This document shows positions 1-6,467 of a DNA stretch of 6,655 bases, piece after piece. Made by a program: the position numbers and the translations under genes. Position 1 is the stretch's first letter, and each line of letters starts with the position of its first letter. The DNA is from Methanoregula sp. (GTDB lineage: Archaea; Halobacteriota; Methanomicrobia; Methanomicrobiales; Methanospirillaceae). The stretch is from assembly GCA_003157895.1 (NCBI GenBank), contig PMKW01000050.1:907-7561 (forward strand), given 5' to 3'. The notes beneath the pieces were generated by a model. It saw nothing but the letters and a program-made list of their open reading frames with translations, was not told the origin of the DNA and did no database searches.

Positions 1-634
1 CTTGAGGAGATAGATTCCTTAAAAACGCTGGCCCAAAAAAAAAGGCGCAGCCGCAGTAGAGATTTCACCGGAGGATATTGTTGTCTCGCAATGGGTCCGC
101 TTCAAATGCCGGTACTGCTGCAAGGGATACGAGAAACACCTTGGCTGCCCGCCCTATGCTCCGTCACCGGATGACACCCGCCGTATAGTGGATGAGTACT
201 CCTCAGGCCTCCTTCTCTGGTTTGAAGGAGTACCAGACCATGGTGAATTCGGGCCGGACGACATTCCGGATGATTTCCACCCGTGGTACGCGGACCTGAT
301 CCGGTGGGTGAACGGGACCGTGCACCTGCTCGAAAAAACTGCATTCTATGACGGGTTTTACAAAGCATTCGGGTTCGGGGGATATCCCTGCATCTGGTGC
401 AAGCACCTGCACTGCGTTGCTGAAGAGACAAAAGGAATCGTTGATGAAAGTATCCGGCGGAAATGCCGGCATATGGACCTCGTCCGCCCCAGTATGGAGG
501 CTGCGGGCATCGATATCTTTGCTCCTGCCCGCACTATCGGCTGGGAACTGAATACAATACCCTGCAAAAACATGGAATACAGGAAGATAGTACACTCCCG
601 CATCCACTCCGTCGGACGGGTCCTGATCGAATGA
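1..634 (+). CDS. DUF2284 family predicted metal-binding protein, 5'-partial, apparent frameshift
   Basis: This is a cysteine-rich protein of the DUF2284 family (predicted metal-binding; no established reaction). The main reading frame runs from about 44 to the TGA at 632-634. Cys codons lie at 107, 116, 119 and 146 (a CRYCC stretch, then GCPPYAP). A second cluster lies at 389, 398, 413 and 464 (PCIWCKHLHC, later CRH), with RPSMEA before a GIDI segment. That is the family's usual order, and the C-terminal VLIE ending is also typical. The N-terminus lies in a different frame. Frame 1 from base 1 reads LEEIDSLKTLAQKK, and after the A9 run at 35-43 the continuation GAAAVEISPEDIV is in frame 2. 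Removing one A would join them. A short call from the ATG at 188 would lose the first cysteine cluster and is unlikely to be right. The gene starts before the window. The frameshift could be a sequencing error, a real mutation or slippage. Confidence 0.82.
35..43 (+). other. A9 homopolymer at apparent frameshift site
   Basis: This run of nine A is exactly where the DUF2284 coding frame moves from frame 1 to frame 2. With eight A the reading would be AQKKGAAAVEISPED, which continues smoothly into the conserved domain. Homopolymer runs are common sites of both sequencing error and replication or transcription slippage. Confidence 0.75.
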
Positions 635-637
635 TAC

Positions 638-1777
638 TTACCTGTTCGTATGGGGCCGGTGCAAGGGAGCCCGCCTTCCGAAATTGAGGATCCCCCGCCG
701 GAGATTGCTGCAGTATTTTGCAGTAAAGGATCCGACAATCGATGTCACGATGACCATTACTGCGATGGTGGTGGCAACAAGCCCGCTTCCATATAATGCT
801 GCAAGTGCAATGGAAAATTCCCCCCTGCTGATAGTATTTCCCCAGATCTCTATGCCGGCAAGGGCAGATCCATGGATAACAATACCGGTTATGAGCCCGG
901 AGATCAGCTTACTGATAATCGCGAGAATACAGATTGCAGCAATCATAAATGGATCTGCACCTCCGGACAGGTCCATGGTCACACCAAAAAAGACAAAGAA
1001 GACCACGAGGAAAACATCTTTGAACGGACGGGCGTGCTGTTCAAAGGCATCGGGGTCGGTTGTCGCGAACGCTGCACCCAGCGCGATCACCATCATGGTC
1101 TCGGGCACTTCAAGGACAATAGCAAAGGATGCCGTTGTCAGCACTGCTGCAAAGGTAAAGAGGATCGGGAGCTCGTCATCCCGGTCGAGAATGGAGACAA
1201 GGAATTCCTTCCCCCAGTGGGCAAATGCGTAGAGCACGAGAAGCACTGCGGCAATCTTGATGAAAAGAAAAACCAGGTTCTGGTTGCCGGATGAAATAAC
1301 CGCAAGGAACAGGATCAGGACGAGATCCTCAAACATCATCAGCCAGATGACCGTTTCTGCTTCACGCATCATCAGTTTCCGGTTCTCGATGAGGGACGTG
1401 ATTGCCATTGCCGTGCTTGAGATGTAAAAAGCTGACGCGATAATGAGGGATTCTGTCATGTTGAAACCGAAAAGGTAGGCTGCGACAAACCCGATCAGCA
1501 TGTTCACGTTGAGGTCGATAATCCCACTCGTCAGTACAGCAGAGCGGTTCGCTGCAATCCTCTCGAGTTTCAGGCCGAGGCCCATGAAGAAGAGCAGGAA
1601 TATCAGGCCCATTTCTGAGAAGAAACGGCTGAGCTCGTCAGACTGGACAATCCCCAGACCGGATTTTCCCAGCAATACCCCTGCGAGGATATAGAACGGG
1701 ATCGGGGGCACCTTGAGATACTTGGTAATAAGCGCAAGGATAAGGCAGACAAAAAGCGCGATTACGAAACCTTCCAT
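638..1777 (-). CDS. khtU: CPA2-family cation/proton antiporter, KhtU-like membrane subunit
   Basis: This is an integral membrane antiporter of the monovalent cation:proton antiporter-2 family (KefB/KhtU type), 379 residues from the ATG at 1777. It is predicted to export K+ (or Na+) in exchange for H+. Nearly the whole protein is hydrophobic helices, beginning at residue 4. It carries family landmarks: an acidic pair E150-D151 in the mid-protein transport helix (FEDLVLILFLA), a PFKDVFLVVFFVFFGV segment near 251-265, and RGEF at 318-321. It has no cytoplasmic NAD-binding RCK domain of its own; that role is taken by the upstream khtT-like gene. The khtT stop overlaps the ATG by one base (TGATG), so the two are surely co-transcribed and translationally coupled. 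GGTG lies five bases before the ATG; a TTG at 1780 is an alternative start with poorer spacing. The stop is at 638-640. The transported ion is inferred from the pairing with KhtT and is not shown by sequence. Confidence 0.88.
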   Translation of the reverse strand: MEGFVIALFVCLILALITKYLKVPPIPFYILAGVLLGKSGLGIVQSDELSRFFSEMGLIFLLFFMGLGLKLERIAANRSAVLTSGIIDLNVNMLIGFVAAYLFGFNMTESLIIASAFYISSTAMAITSLIENRKLMMREAETVIWLMMFEDLVLILFLAVISSGNQNLVFLFIKIAAVLLVLYAFAHWGKEFLVSILDRDDELPILFTFAAVLTTASFAIVLEVPETMMVIALGAAFATTDPDAFEQHARPFKDVFLVVFFVFFGVTMDLSGGADPFMIAAICILAIISKLISGLITGIVIHGSALAGIEIWGNTISRGEFSIALAALYGSGLVATTIAVMVIVTSIVGSFTAKYCSNLRRGILNFGRRAPLHRPHTNR

Positions 1778-2271
1778 CAATCCACCATAATTTCGCGCTC
1801 AAATCTTTTTATCTGGTCGCTTTCCCCGATGACCAGAGCTGCATCGCCAGCCTCAAATGCAAAGGCAGGCGGGGGGTTGATGATATTTTTATCATTCCGG
1901 CATACAGCGATGATAGTGGCTCCCGTTTTTGCCCGGATCTGAAGTTCTTCTATCGTTTTCCCGGTAACGGATTTCGGGACGTAGAATGTGTGTATGGTGA
2001 TGCGGAGGTCGGCGAGCGCAGAAAAGGCGATCTCCACGCTCTCCTGATCGGCTTCGATGATAGCCCCGGTAAGAATGTTACCGAGCCGCCGTGCCTCAAC
2101 GGGAGTCATCTCGGCAGCGCTCGGCGTCCTGCACCCTTTCTGGAGCGTGTACATCTGGATCAGCCCGCTCTTTGTAAAAAAAATCGCAACCATATCGCCT
2201 TTTTCGGTTTCAAACTCGTATTTTGTTCCCAGGCCGGGCAGATTTAGTGAACGGAGAGCCATAGCAGACAT
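1777..2271 (-). CDS. khtT: KhtT-like regulatory subunit with C-terminal RCK_C (TrkA-C) domain
   Basis: This is a soluble 164-residue regulatory protein predicted to sit on the cytoplasmic face of the antiporter encoded next and to control its gating. Residues 10-45 (LPGLGTKYEFETEKGDMVAIFF and on) match the N-terminal domain of Bacillus KhtT/YhaT, which starts with a similar LPGIGKKFEIET stretch. Residues about 82-160 form an RCK_C domain, with TGKTIEELQIR, GATIIAVCR, a NPPP loop, and GDAALVIG followed by a helix. In Bacillus, KhtT is reported to bind c-di-AMP through this domain and to activate KhtU at alkaline pH. Whether this archaeal copy binds the same ligand is inference. The first ATG is at 2271 and a second is at 2262. 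No Shine-Dalgarno precedes either, and the TATA-like element upstream places the transcript start around 2265, so the mRNA looks leaderless or nearly so and the 2262 start (161 aa) is a real alternative. Confidence 0.88.
   Translation of the reverse strand: MSAMALRSLNLPGLGTKYEFETEKGDMVAIFFTKSGLIQMYTLQKGCRTPSAAEMTPVEARRLGNILTGAIIEADQESVEIAFSALADLRITIHTFYVPKSVTGKTIEELQIRAKTGATIIAVCRNDKNIINPPPAFAFEAGDAALVIGESDQIKRFEREIMVD
1781..1787 (-). promoter_or_regulatory. ribosome binding site for khtU-like gene
   Basis: On the minus strand GGTGGA precedes TTGATG. The GGTG core sits five bases from the ATG at 1777 but only two from the TTG at 1780. This favours the ATG as the start. Confidence 0.5.
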
Positions 2272-2285
2272 TAGAAAAATGATCC

Positions 2286-2297
2286 CTAAATATATTA
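2286..2297 (-). promoter_or_regulatory. TATA-like promoter of khtT-khtU pair
   Basis: The minus strand reads TAATATATTTAG here, the most AT-rich box in the window and a close fit to an archaeal TATA element. Its centre near 2291 predicts transcription start about 25 bases on, near 2265. This falls between the two candidate ATGs of the khtT-like gene and agrees with a leaderless message. Confidence 0.6.
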
Positions 2298-2300
2298 TGA

Positions 2301-2325
2301 TTGTGTGGCGTTATCTACCACACAA
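2301..2325. promoter_or_regulatory. perfect inverted repeat, candidate operator
   Basis: TTGTGTGG (2301-2308) and CCACACAA (2318-2325) form a perfect 8-bp inverted repeat separated by nine bases. The half-site centres are 17 bp apart, which suits a dimeric helix-turn-helix regulator. It lies just upstream of the TATA-like element for the khtT-khtU pair, overlapping the expected position of TFB contact or an activator site. It lacks a following T tract and has a nine-base spacer in non-transcribed DNA, so a binding site is likelier than a terminator. The regulator is unknown. Confidence 0.5.
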
Positions 2326-2496
2326 AGTACTCAAGATAAAAAACAAAAAGAGAGATTGTTTGCATTCAGGGTTTTTGAGAGGTCGGGAGGAGCGAAGTGC
2401 GAACCGAACCGGCATCTGACGCTTCTTTGGAGGGTAATGCCTCCTCCCCACCTATATTGTTGAAATAACCGGAAGATAAATCCCGGACCGGGCGGT
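2326..2496. other. intergenic stretch without recognisable gene
   Basis: No supported gene lies between the khtT promoter region and the histidine-kinase remnant. Plus-strand frames are broken by stops (for example at 2461 and 2466). A minus-strand frame reads for about 35 codons and ends at 2366-2368 with a tail SVRTSLLPTSQKP, which could be the end of a decayed gene but which I do not recognise. GGAGG (2429-2433) and CCTCC (2440-2444) could form a weak five-pair hairpin. Confidence 0.4.
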
Positions 2497-2790
2497 GTGA
2501 AAGTGACGGATGTCCAAAAACCATCAGCAATAGCATCAGCTGCAACAAAACAGCTGACGATATCCAGGTCATCTGTAAAGATGACGGGAATTGGTATTCC
2601 TCCCGAAAAGAGAAAAGACCTCTTTATACCGGGTGTCGGATCGACAACAGGATTTTCACTTTTCTTTGTCGATGAAATTTTCGAGCTCTCCGACATGACA
2701 ATACAGGAGACCGGTGAACCGGGAACCGGAGTACGATTTGAAATCTCCGTTCCCGCGGAGCTTTGCCGGAGAGATCTTGATGATACGTAA
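2497..2790 (+). pseudogene. remnant of a sensor histidine kinase ATPase (HATPase_c) domain
   Basis: Only the end of a kinase catalytic domain is left. After about 2590 the frame reads IGIPPEKRKDLF, then TGFSLFFVDEIFELSD and ETGEPGTGVRFEISVP. These are the G1 box, ATP lid, G2 region and last strand of HATPase_c, ending at the TAA at 2788-2790. Upstream, the open frame (from the GTG at 2497) reads SSVKM where the essential aspartates should be. The neighbouring frame reads ADDIQVICKDDG up to 2588, with a weak N-box-like NSI at 2529-2537. One extra A at 2589-2590 therefore seems to split the G1 box. The G2 region is also eroded: TGFSLFFVDEI where TGLGLFFVREI is usual. No histidine phosphoacceptor or sensor domain is present. 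A 97-residue protein could be translated, but it would lack the G1 aspartate and is unlikely to be a kinase. Confidence 0.72.
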
Positions 2791-2829
2791 CAGGATGTGG
2801 GACCGTTCCTATACCGCCAGAGAGTGCCG

Positions 2830-2837
2830 GATAAAAT
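2830..2837 (+). promoter_or_regulatory. possible TATA element of nucleotidase gene
   Basis: GATAAAAT is centred about 27 bases before the ATG at 2861. This spacing would make that ATG the first codon of a leaderless mRNA, and no Shine-Dalgarno is present there. The match to an archaeal TATA box is only moderate. Confidence 0.35.
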
Positions 2838-2860
2838 CACAACACATAACTATTTTCCAT

Positions 2861-4345
2861 ATGATTTCCTTGTCTATGCGCACGCAGAAGTTCACCATTC
2901 TGCATTCAAATGACATGCACGGGGATTTCCTTGCCGAAGTCTCCGGTGAGTCGGGAGAGCTGATAGGAGGGCTTGCCCTGCTTTCGGGATATCTCAACAA
3001 GGTTCGTAGAGAAGAGGAAAACGTCCTGTATGTGATCGCAGGGGACATGGTACAGGGATCCCTTATCGATTCTGAATACAAGGGCATTTCGACTATCGAG
3101 ATCATGAACTATCTTTCTCCCGATGTGGCCACACTCGGTAATCATGAGCTGGATTACGGGCTTGAACATCTTCTCTTCCTCGAAAGAATGGCCAATTTCC
3201 CGATTGTCAACGCAAACCTGTACATTAAAAAATATCACAAGCGCCTGATGATGCCCCATGTCATCCTCAAAAAAGCTGGTTTTGACATCCTCTTTATTGG
3301 TATTATCACTGACAAAGTGATGGACACGATCTCCCGGGATGGCGAGATCGGGAGTTTCATTTCCCTCGAGGAGGCACGGGCGGAGGTCGGCAGGATCTGC
3401 AATGCCTACAAGAACAACGACATCGATCTGACGGTGCTACTTACCCATATCGGGTTTGACTCGGACCGGGAACTCGCCCGGATGCTGGATCCTGCATGGG
3501 GTGTTGATCTGATCATTGGCGGTCACTCCCACACTATCCTTGAGAAACCAGCATGTGAGAATAATATCCTGATTGCTCAGGCCGGGGTAGGCACTAACCA
3601 GATCGGACGGTTCGATATCACGGTCGATGATGACACCAACAGTATCGTGGAATGGAAATGGAAACTCGTGCCGGTTTGTGAAAAATCTGCCCCGTCGGAT
3701 CAAAAACTCCTCGAATTTATTGATTCATTCAGAGATGTCGTTGACCGGAAATATAAGACCCTGCTCGGAAAATTCGCCATTACCCTTACTCATCCCTGCC
3801 GCGAGGAGGAGACAACACTCGGAAACCTTGTTGCCGATATTCTCCGTGAGTGCACAGAATGCGACGTCATGCTGATGGGATCCGGGGCGATCCGGTCAAA
3901 GGAGCTCGGACCCGCGGTGACCCTGGGTGATTTCAAGGCATGCTTCCCATTCGATGATTCCCTGAAACGGTTCACGATTACCGGAGAGCAGCTGCGGCGT
4001 CTTTTTTCCCATGTCATGCGCCCGGAGAACCGGGATGGCGAAGGAGAATGTTACGAAGTGAATGCCGCGGTCCATGCAGTGTATGATGACCGGAAAAAAA
4101 TACTGGAATCCCTTGAAGTGAACGGCAAGCCGGTCGATGACTCCCGGAACTATACGCTCGGGCTGACCGGGTACCATGCGGACAACTGCTTAAAAAACCT
4201 CGATCTCACTCCCGATGAGCTCACGCACATTGGCGGGACAAAAGTAGTTGCCACATCAGTGACCGGCGTCCTTGAAGAATATCTGCGGGCCCACCCGAAC
4301 CTGACAAGCCGTATCGAGGGGCGCCTCGTGTTCCAGGCATCCTGA
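2861..4345 (+). CDS. 5'-nucleotidase / 2',3'-cyclic phosphodiesterase family metallophosphohydrolase (UshA-like)
   Basis: This is a two-domain metal-dependent phosphoesterase of 494 residues from the ATG at 2861. The N-terminal calcineurin-like domain (about 10-260) has every metal-ligand motif: D18-x-H20 (SNDMHGD), GD at 61-62, GNHELDYG at 93-100, H196 (LLTHIG) and GGHSH with H221 and H223. The C-terminal 5'-nucleotidase domain (about 300-490) shows TTLGNLVADILRE (318-330), GSGAIRS (340-346, commonly NGGGIR), FPFDDSLKRFTITG (362-375) and a YTLGLTGYHADN substrate-stacking region (431-442). It probably dephosphorylates nucleotides or related phosphoesters; the exact substrate cannot be read from sequence. 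It has no signal peptide or membrane segment, unlike periplasmic UshA, so it is probably cytoplasmic. The frame is open back to 2714, but the upstream part overlaps the kinase remnant and looks non-coding. The SND-H motif begins 15 residues after the chosen start. ATG 2876 is an alternative start. Confidence 0.9.
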   Translation: MISLSMRTQKFTILHSNDMHGDFLAEVSGESGELIGGLALLSGYLNKVRREEENVLYVIAGDMVQGSLIDSEYKGISTIEIMNYLSPDVATLGNHELDYGLEHLLFLERMANFPIVNANLYIKKYHKRLMMPHVILKKAGFDILFIGIITDKVMDTISRDGEIGSFISLEEARAEVGRICNAYKNNDIDLTVLLTHIGFDSDRELARMLDPAWGVDLIIGGHSHTILEKPACENNILIAQAGVGTNQIGRFDITVDDDTNSIVEWKWKLVPVCEKSAPSDQKLLEFIDSFRDVVDRKYKTLLGKFAITLTHPCREEETTLGNLVADILRECTECDVMLMGSGAIRSKELGPAVTLGDFKACFPFDDSLKRFTITGEQLRRLFSHVMRPENRDGEGECYEVNAAVHAVYDDRKKILESLEVNGKPVDDSRNYTLGLTGYHADNCLKNLDLTPDELTHIGGTKVVATSVTGVLEEYLRAHPNLTSRIEGRLVFQAS

Positions 4346-4470
4346 CCTGCCCTGCCGTTTTTCATACCGGGCTGGATCTGATACTTTTTTCACCAGCTGT
4401 GCCGATTTGTAATGGCAGATCCACGATCGCCTTTTCGCGTTCACCGATCTTTTCACCATTACTGCAGGAG
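4346..4470 (+). other. intergenic gap with T-rich tracts, possible terminator
   Basis: After the nucleotidase stop come TTTTT at 4358-4362 and TTTTTT at 4385-4390. Archaeal transcription can end on such U-rich tracts without a hairpin, so the tracts may separate this gene from the por operon. The rest of the gap carries a GTG (4399) that opens the porB frame early. No convincing TATA box for porB is visible. Confidence 0.35.
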
Positions 4471-5358
4471 TTGGAGATCATCGCCGAAATACCCAAAGAA
4501 GAATACATATTGAAATGTACCTCGGCATGTGCCGGATGCAGCGACTCGCTCGCGCTCCGGTACGTGCTCAAGGCAGCAGGGCCCGATACCGTGCTTGTCG
4601 TTCCCGCGTGCTGTACGAGTGTTATCCAGGGGATCTACCCGAACACCGCATTCAATGTGCCGGTCTACAACATTGCCTTCGGGGCCGCAGCTGCCTGTGC
4701 CTCCGGTATGAGCAACGCGTTCCGGAAGGCCGGGAAGAAAACGAACGTCATCGTTTATGCCGGCGATGGCGGGACGCTCGATATCGGTATCCAGGCCATG
4801 TCCGGCGCTTTTGAGCGGGGCACGGATTTCCTCTACATTTGTTATGATAACGAGGCCTACGGCAACACCGGTATGCAGCGGTCGGGTGCGACACCTCTTG
4901 GGGCAAAGACGACGACCACGCCTACAGGGAAGACCGATTTCAAGAAGGACATCGACGCGATCATCGCAGCCCACGACCCTCTCTACCAGGCAACAGCCGC
5001 AGCAGCATACCCGCAGGACCTTTTCAAGAAAGTCCGGAAAGCACTCACGTTCCGCGGCCCGAGCTTCATCCACATCCTTGCTCCCTGCCCGCCCGGCTGG
5101 CGGTACCCGACCGAGAAATCAGTCGAAATGGGAAAACTCGCAGTGAAGACCGGCATATGGGTGCTCTATGAGCGCGAGTACGGGAAACTGACGATCGGCA
5201 CCCAGTCCAAAACGGCGATGAAGAAACCCCTGCCCCTTGAGGATTACCTCGCCCCGCAGGGCAGGTTCAAGGGCATTGATCAGAGGGCGGTGGATATCTT
5301 AAAACAGCGGATCGCCAAGACCTCTGCAAAACTTTTATCAGAGGAGGCGGCACCATGA
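4471..5358 (+). CDS. porB: pyruvate:ferredoxin oxidoreductase, beta subunit (TPP and 4Fe-4S binding)
   Basis: This subunit binds thiamine pyrophosphate and the proximal 4Fe-4S cluster of a 2-oxoacid:ferredoxin oxidoreductase. Numbered from the TTG start (295 aa), SACAGC supplies C20 and C23, C48 follows 25 residues after C23 (same spacing as in the Desulfovibrio africanus enzyme), and C206 lies in APCPPGW. These are the expected cluster ligands. The TPP motif is GDGGTLDIG (98-106), followed by YDNEAYGNTG (125-134), a hallmark of pyruvate-type enzymes. The usual residue in that motif is M where this has G. The start is uncertain. GTG 4399 adds 24 unconserved residues, and TTG 4471 has AGGAG directly abutting it. 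The homology-like beginning AEIPKEEY follows an ATC codon at 4480. The TGA overlaps the porA ATG. Pyruvate is the favoured substrate, though a related 2-oxoacid is possible. Confidence 0.9.
   Translation: MEIIAEIPKEEYILKCTSACAGCSDSLALRYVLKAAGPDTVLVVPACCTSVIQGIYPNTAFNVPVYNIAFGAAAACASGMSNAFRKAGKKTNVIVYAGDGGTLDIGIQAMSGAFERGTDFLYICYDNEAYGNTGMQRSGATPLGAKTTTTPTGKTDFKKDIDAIIAAHDPLYQATAAAAYPQDLFKKVRKALTFRGPSFIHILAPCPPGWRYPTEKSVEMGKLAVKTGIWVLYEREYGKLTIGTQSKTAMKKPLPLEDYLAPQGRFKGIDQRAVDILKQRIAKTSAKLLSEEAAP
5341..5347 (+). promoter_or_regulatory. Shine-Dalgarno of porA
   Basis: GAGGAGG lies inside the last codons of porB, seven bases before the ATG at 5355. It is a strong match to the archaeal 16S rRNA 3' end and fixes the porA start. 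Confidence 0.75.
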
Positions 5359-6467
5359 AGAAGATCGCAACCGGCAACAAGGCGGTTGCCGAGGCGGTAA
5401 AACAGGTCGGGCCGGATGTCGTCGCAGCCTACCCCATCACCCCGCAGACCGAGATCGTGGAACAGATTGCGGAGTTCGTTTCCAGTGGCGAACTGAAAAG
5501 CCGTTACATCCCGGTCGAGAGCGAGCACTCGGCAATGGCAGCCTGTATCGGTGCGAGCATTACGGGCGCCCGTACCTTCACGGCAACGAGCTCCCACGGC
5601 CTTCTCTACATGCACGAGATGACCAACTGGGCGGCAGGGGCGCGGCTCCCGGTGGTGATGGCAACGGTCAACCGCTCGCTCGGGCCTGGCTGGAACATCT
5701 GGGCAGAGCACACCGATGCCCTCCAGGAACGCGACACCGGCTGGCTGCAGGTGTACGTGAGCACGGTGCAGGAAGCCTACGATGCAACGCTGATGGCATT
5801 CCGGATCGCGGAACATAACGATGTGCTCCTGCCGGTGATGGTGAACCTCGACGGGTTCCTCCTCTCCCATATCATGCAGCCGCTCGATACCGTTGAATTA
5901 GGCGACTTTATCCCGCCGCTCAACCTGCCCCATGCTATTGACACAAAGAACCCGGCCGGCTATGGCGGGCTTACTGGTCCTGACCAGCAGTTTTTAATCC
6001 GCTGGGATATCGAGCGCTCGATGCGGGACTCCGTGAAGGTCATTGAAGAGACCGAAAGGAAATTTGCCAAACGCTTCGGCCGGAAGTATGGATTTACCGA
6101 GGATTACCTGTGCGAGGATGCGGATGTAATCGTTATCGCCTTGGGTACCCTCGGAAAAGAGGCCGAGGTAGCCATCGACCTGCTCCGGAAGGAGGGTATC
6201 AGGGCCGGTTCCATGCGCCTGCGCTGGCTGCGGCCGTTCCCGAAGCTGGAGCTCAAAGGAAAACAGGTCGTTGTCATCGACCGCGACTACTCTTTTGGCC
6301 GCGGCGGAATCCTCGCAACGGAGATCATGGCGCAGACCAGGGAAGAGCTCTTCAGCGTCATCGCCGGTATCGGCGGTCAGGAAGTCACTTATGAGGACGT
6401 GGCGGATTTTGTCCGGAACCGTCGTATAGGAACAGAGTTCTGGTTCGGGGTGAACGCCCATGTTTGA
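5355..6467 (+). CDS. porA: pyruvate:ferredoxin oxidoreductase, alpha subunit
   Basis: This is the substrate-binding subunit of a 2-oxoacid:ferredoxin oxidoreductase, 370 residues and near the usual archaeal PorA length. Domain I has [17 protein letters not shown] (25-41), ESEHSAM (55-61) and [13 protein letters not shown] (76-88). These form the pyruvate/TPP pocket at the interface with Por[26 protein letters not shown] (106-130) matches the NR-NIW-H-D-RDTGW pattern of pyruvate enzymes, although GPGW is found where pyruvate enzymes more often have [15 protein letters not shown] (158-168) is also conserved. The C-terminal transketolase-like domain (about 255-350) includes RLRWLRPFP (288-296) and [15 protein letters not shown] (309-323). 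The ATG sits in an ATGA overlap with the porB stop, with a strong Shine-Dalgarno upstream, and the TGA lies eight bases into porG. The three genes form one operon. Pyruvate specificity is likely but not proven. Confidence 0.92.
   Translation: MKKIATGNKAVAEAVKQVGPDVVAAYPITPQTEIVEQIAEFVSSGELKSRYIPVESEHSAMAACIGASITGARTFTATSSHGLLYMHEMTNWAAGARLPVVMATVNRSLGPGWNIWAEHTDALQERDTGWLQVYVSTVQEAYDATLMAFRIAEHNDVLLPVMVNLDGFLLSHIMQPLDTVELGDFIPPLNLPHAIDTKNPAGYGGLTGPDQQFLIRWDIERSMRDSVKVIEETERKFAKRFGRKYGFTEDYLCEDADVIVIALGTLGKEAEVAIDLLRKEGIRAGSMRLRWLRPFPKLELKGKQVVVIDRDYSFGRGGILATEIMAQTREELFSVIAGIGGQEVTYEDVADFVRNRRIGTEFWFGVNAHV
6449..6453 (+). promoter_or_regulatory. Shine-Dalgarno of porG
   Basis: GGTGA, within the porA coding region, stands six bases before the ATG at 6460. 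It supports that start even though the gene overlaps the end of porA by eight bases. Confidence 0.6.

Noticed and set aside
203..738. Minus-strand open frames opposite the DUF2284 gene
   Set aside because: The plus strand carries conserved cysteine motifs, and the minus frames have none and overlap the end of the antiporter gene.
684..1294. Two plus-strand open frames inside the antiporter gene
   Set aside because: Both lie opposite the strongly supported membrane protein. Their composition is that of the complement of hydrophobic codons.
2429..2444. GGAGG/CCTCC hairpin as terminator or RNA element
   Set aside because: There are only five pairs, no U-rich tail and no gene ending upstream on either strand.
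2482..2492. CCCGGACCGGG short palindrome
   Set aside because: Five pairs around a single base in GC-rich DNA with no T tract or promoter context are expected by chance.
2331..2840. Minus-strand open frame of 169 codons across the kinase remnant
   Set aside because: Most of it is the antisense of the HATPase_c remnant, whose plus-strand motifs are recognisable. There is no support for a separate gene.
2714..2860. 49-codon upstream extension of the nucleotidase
   Set aside because: It overlaps the kinase remnant in another frame, is unlike a signal peptide, and the family motif starts right after the later ATG.
4459..5073. Long minus-strand open frame of about 204 codons opposite porB
   Set aside because: It is antisense to a gene with clear family motifs. 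It is rich in Arg, Gly and Cys as expected from a shadow frame in codon-biased DNA, and it has no recognisable domain.
5280..5870. Minus-strand open frame opposite the start of porA
   Set aside because: It is a shadow of porA, with no promoter, ribosome site or recognisable motif.
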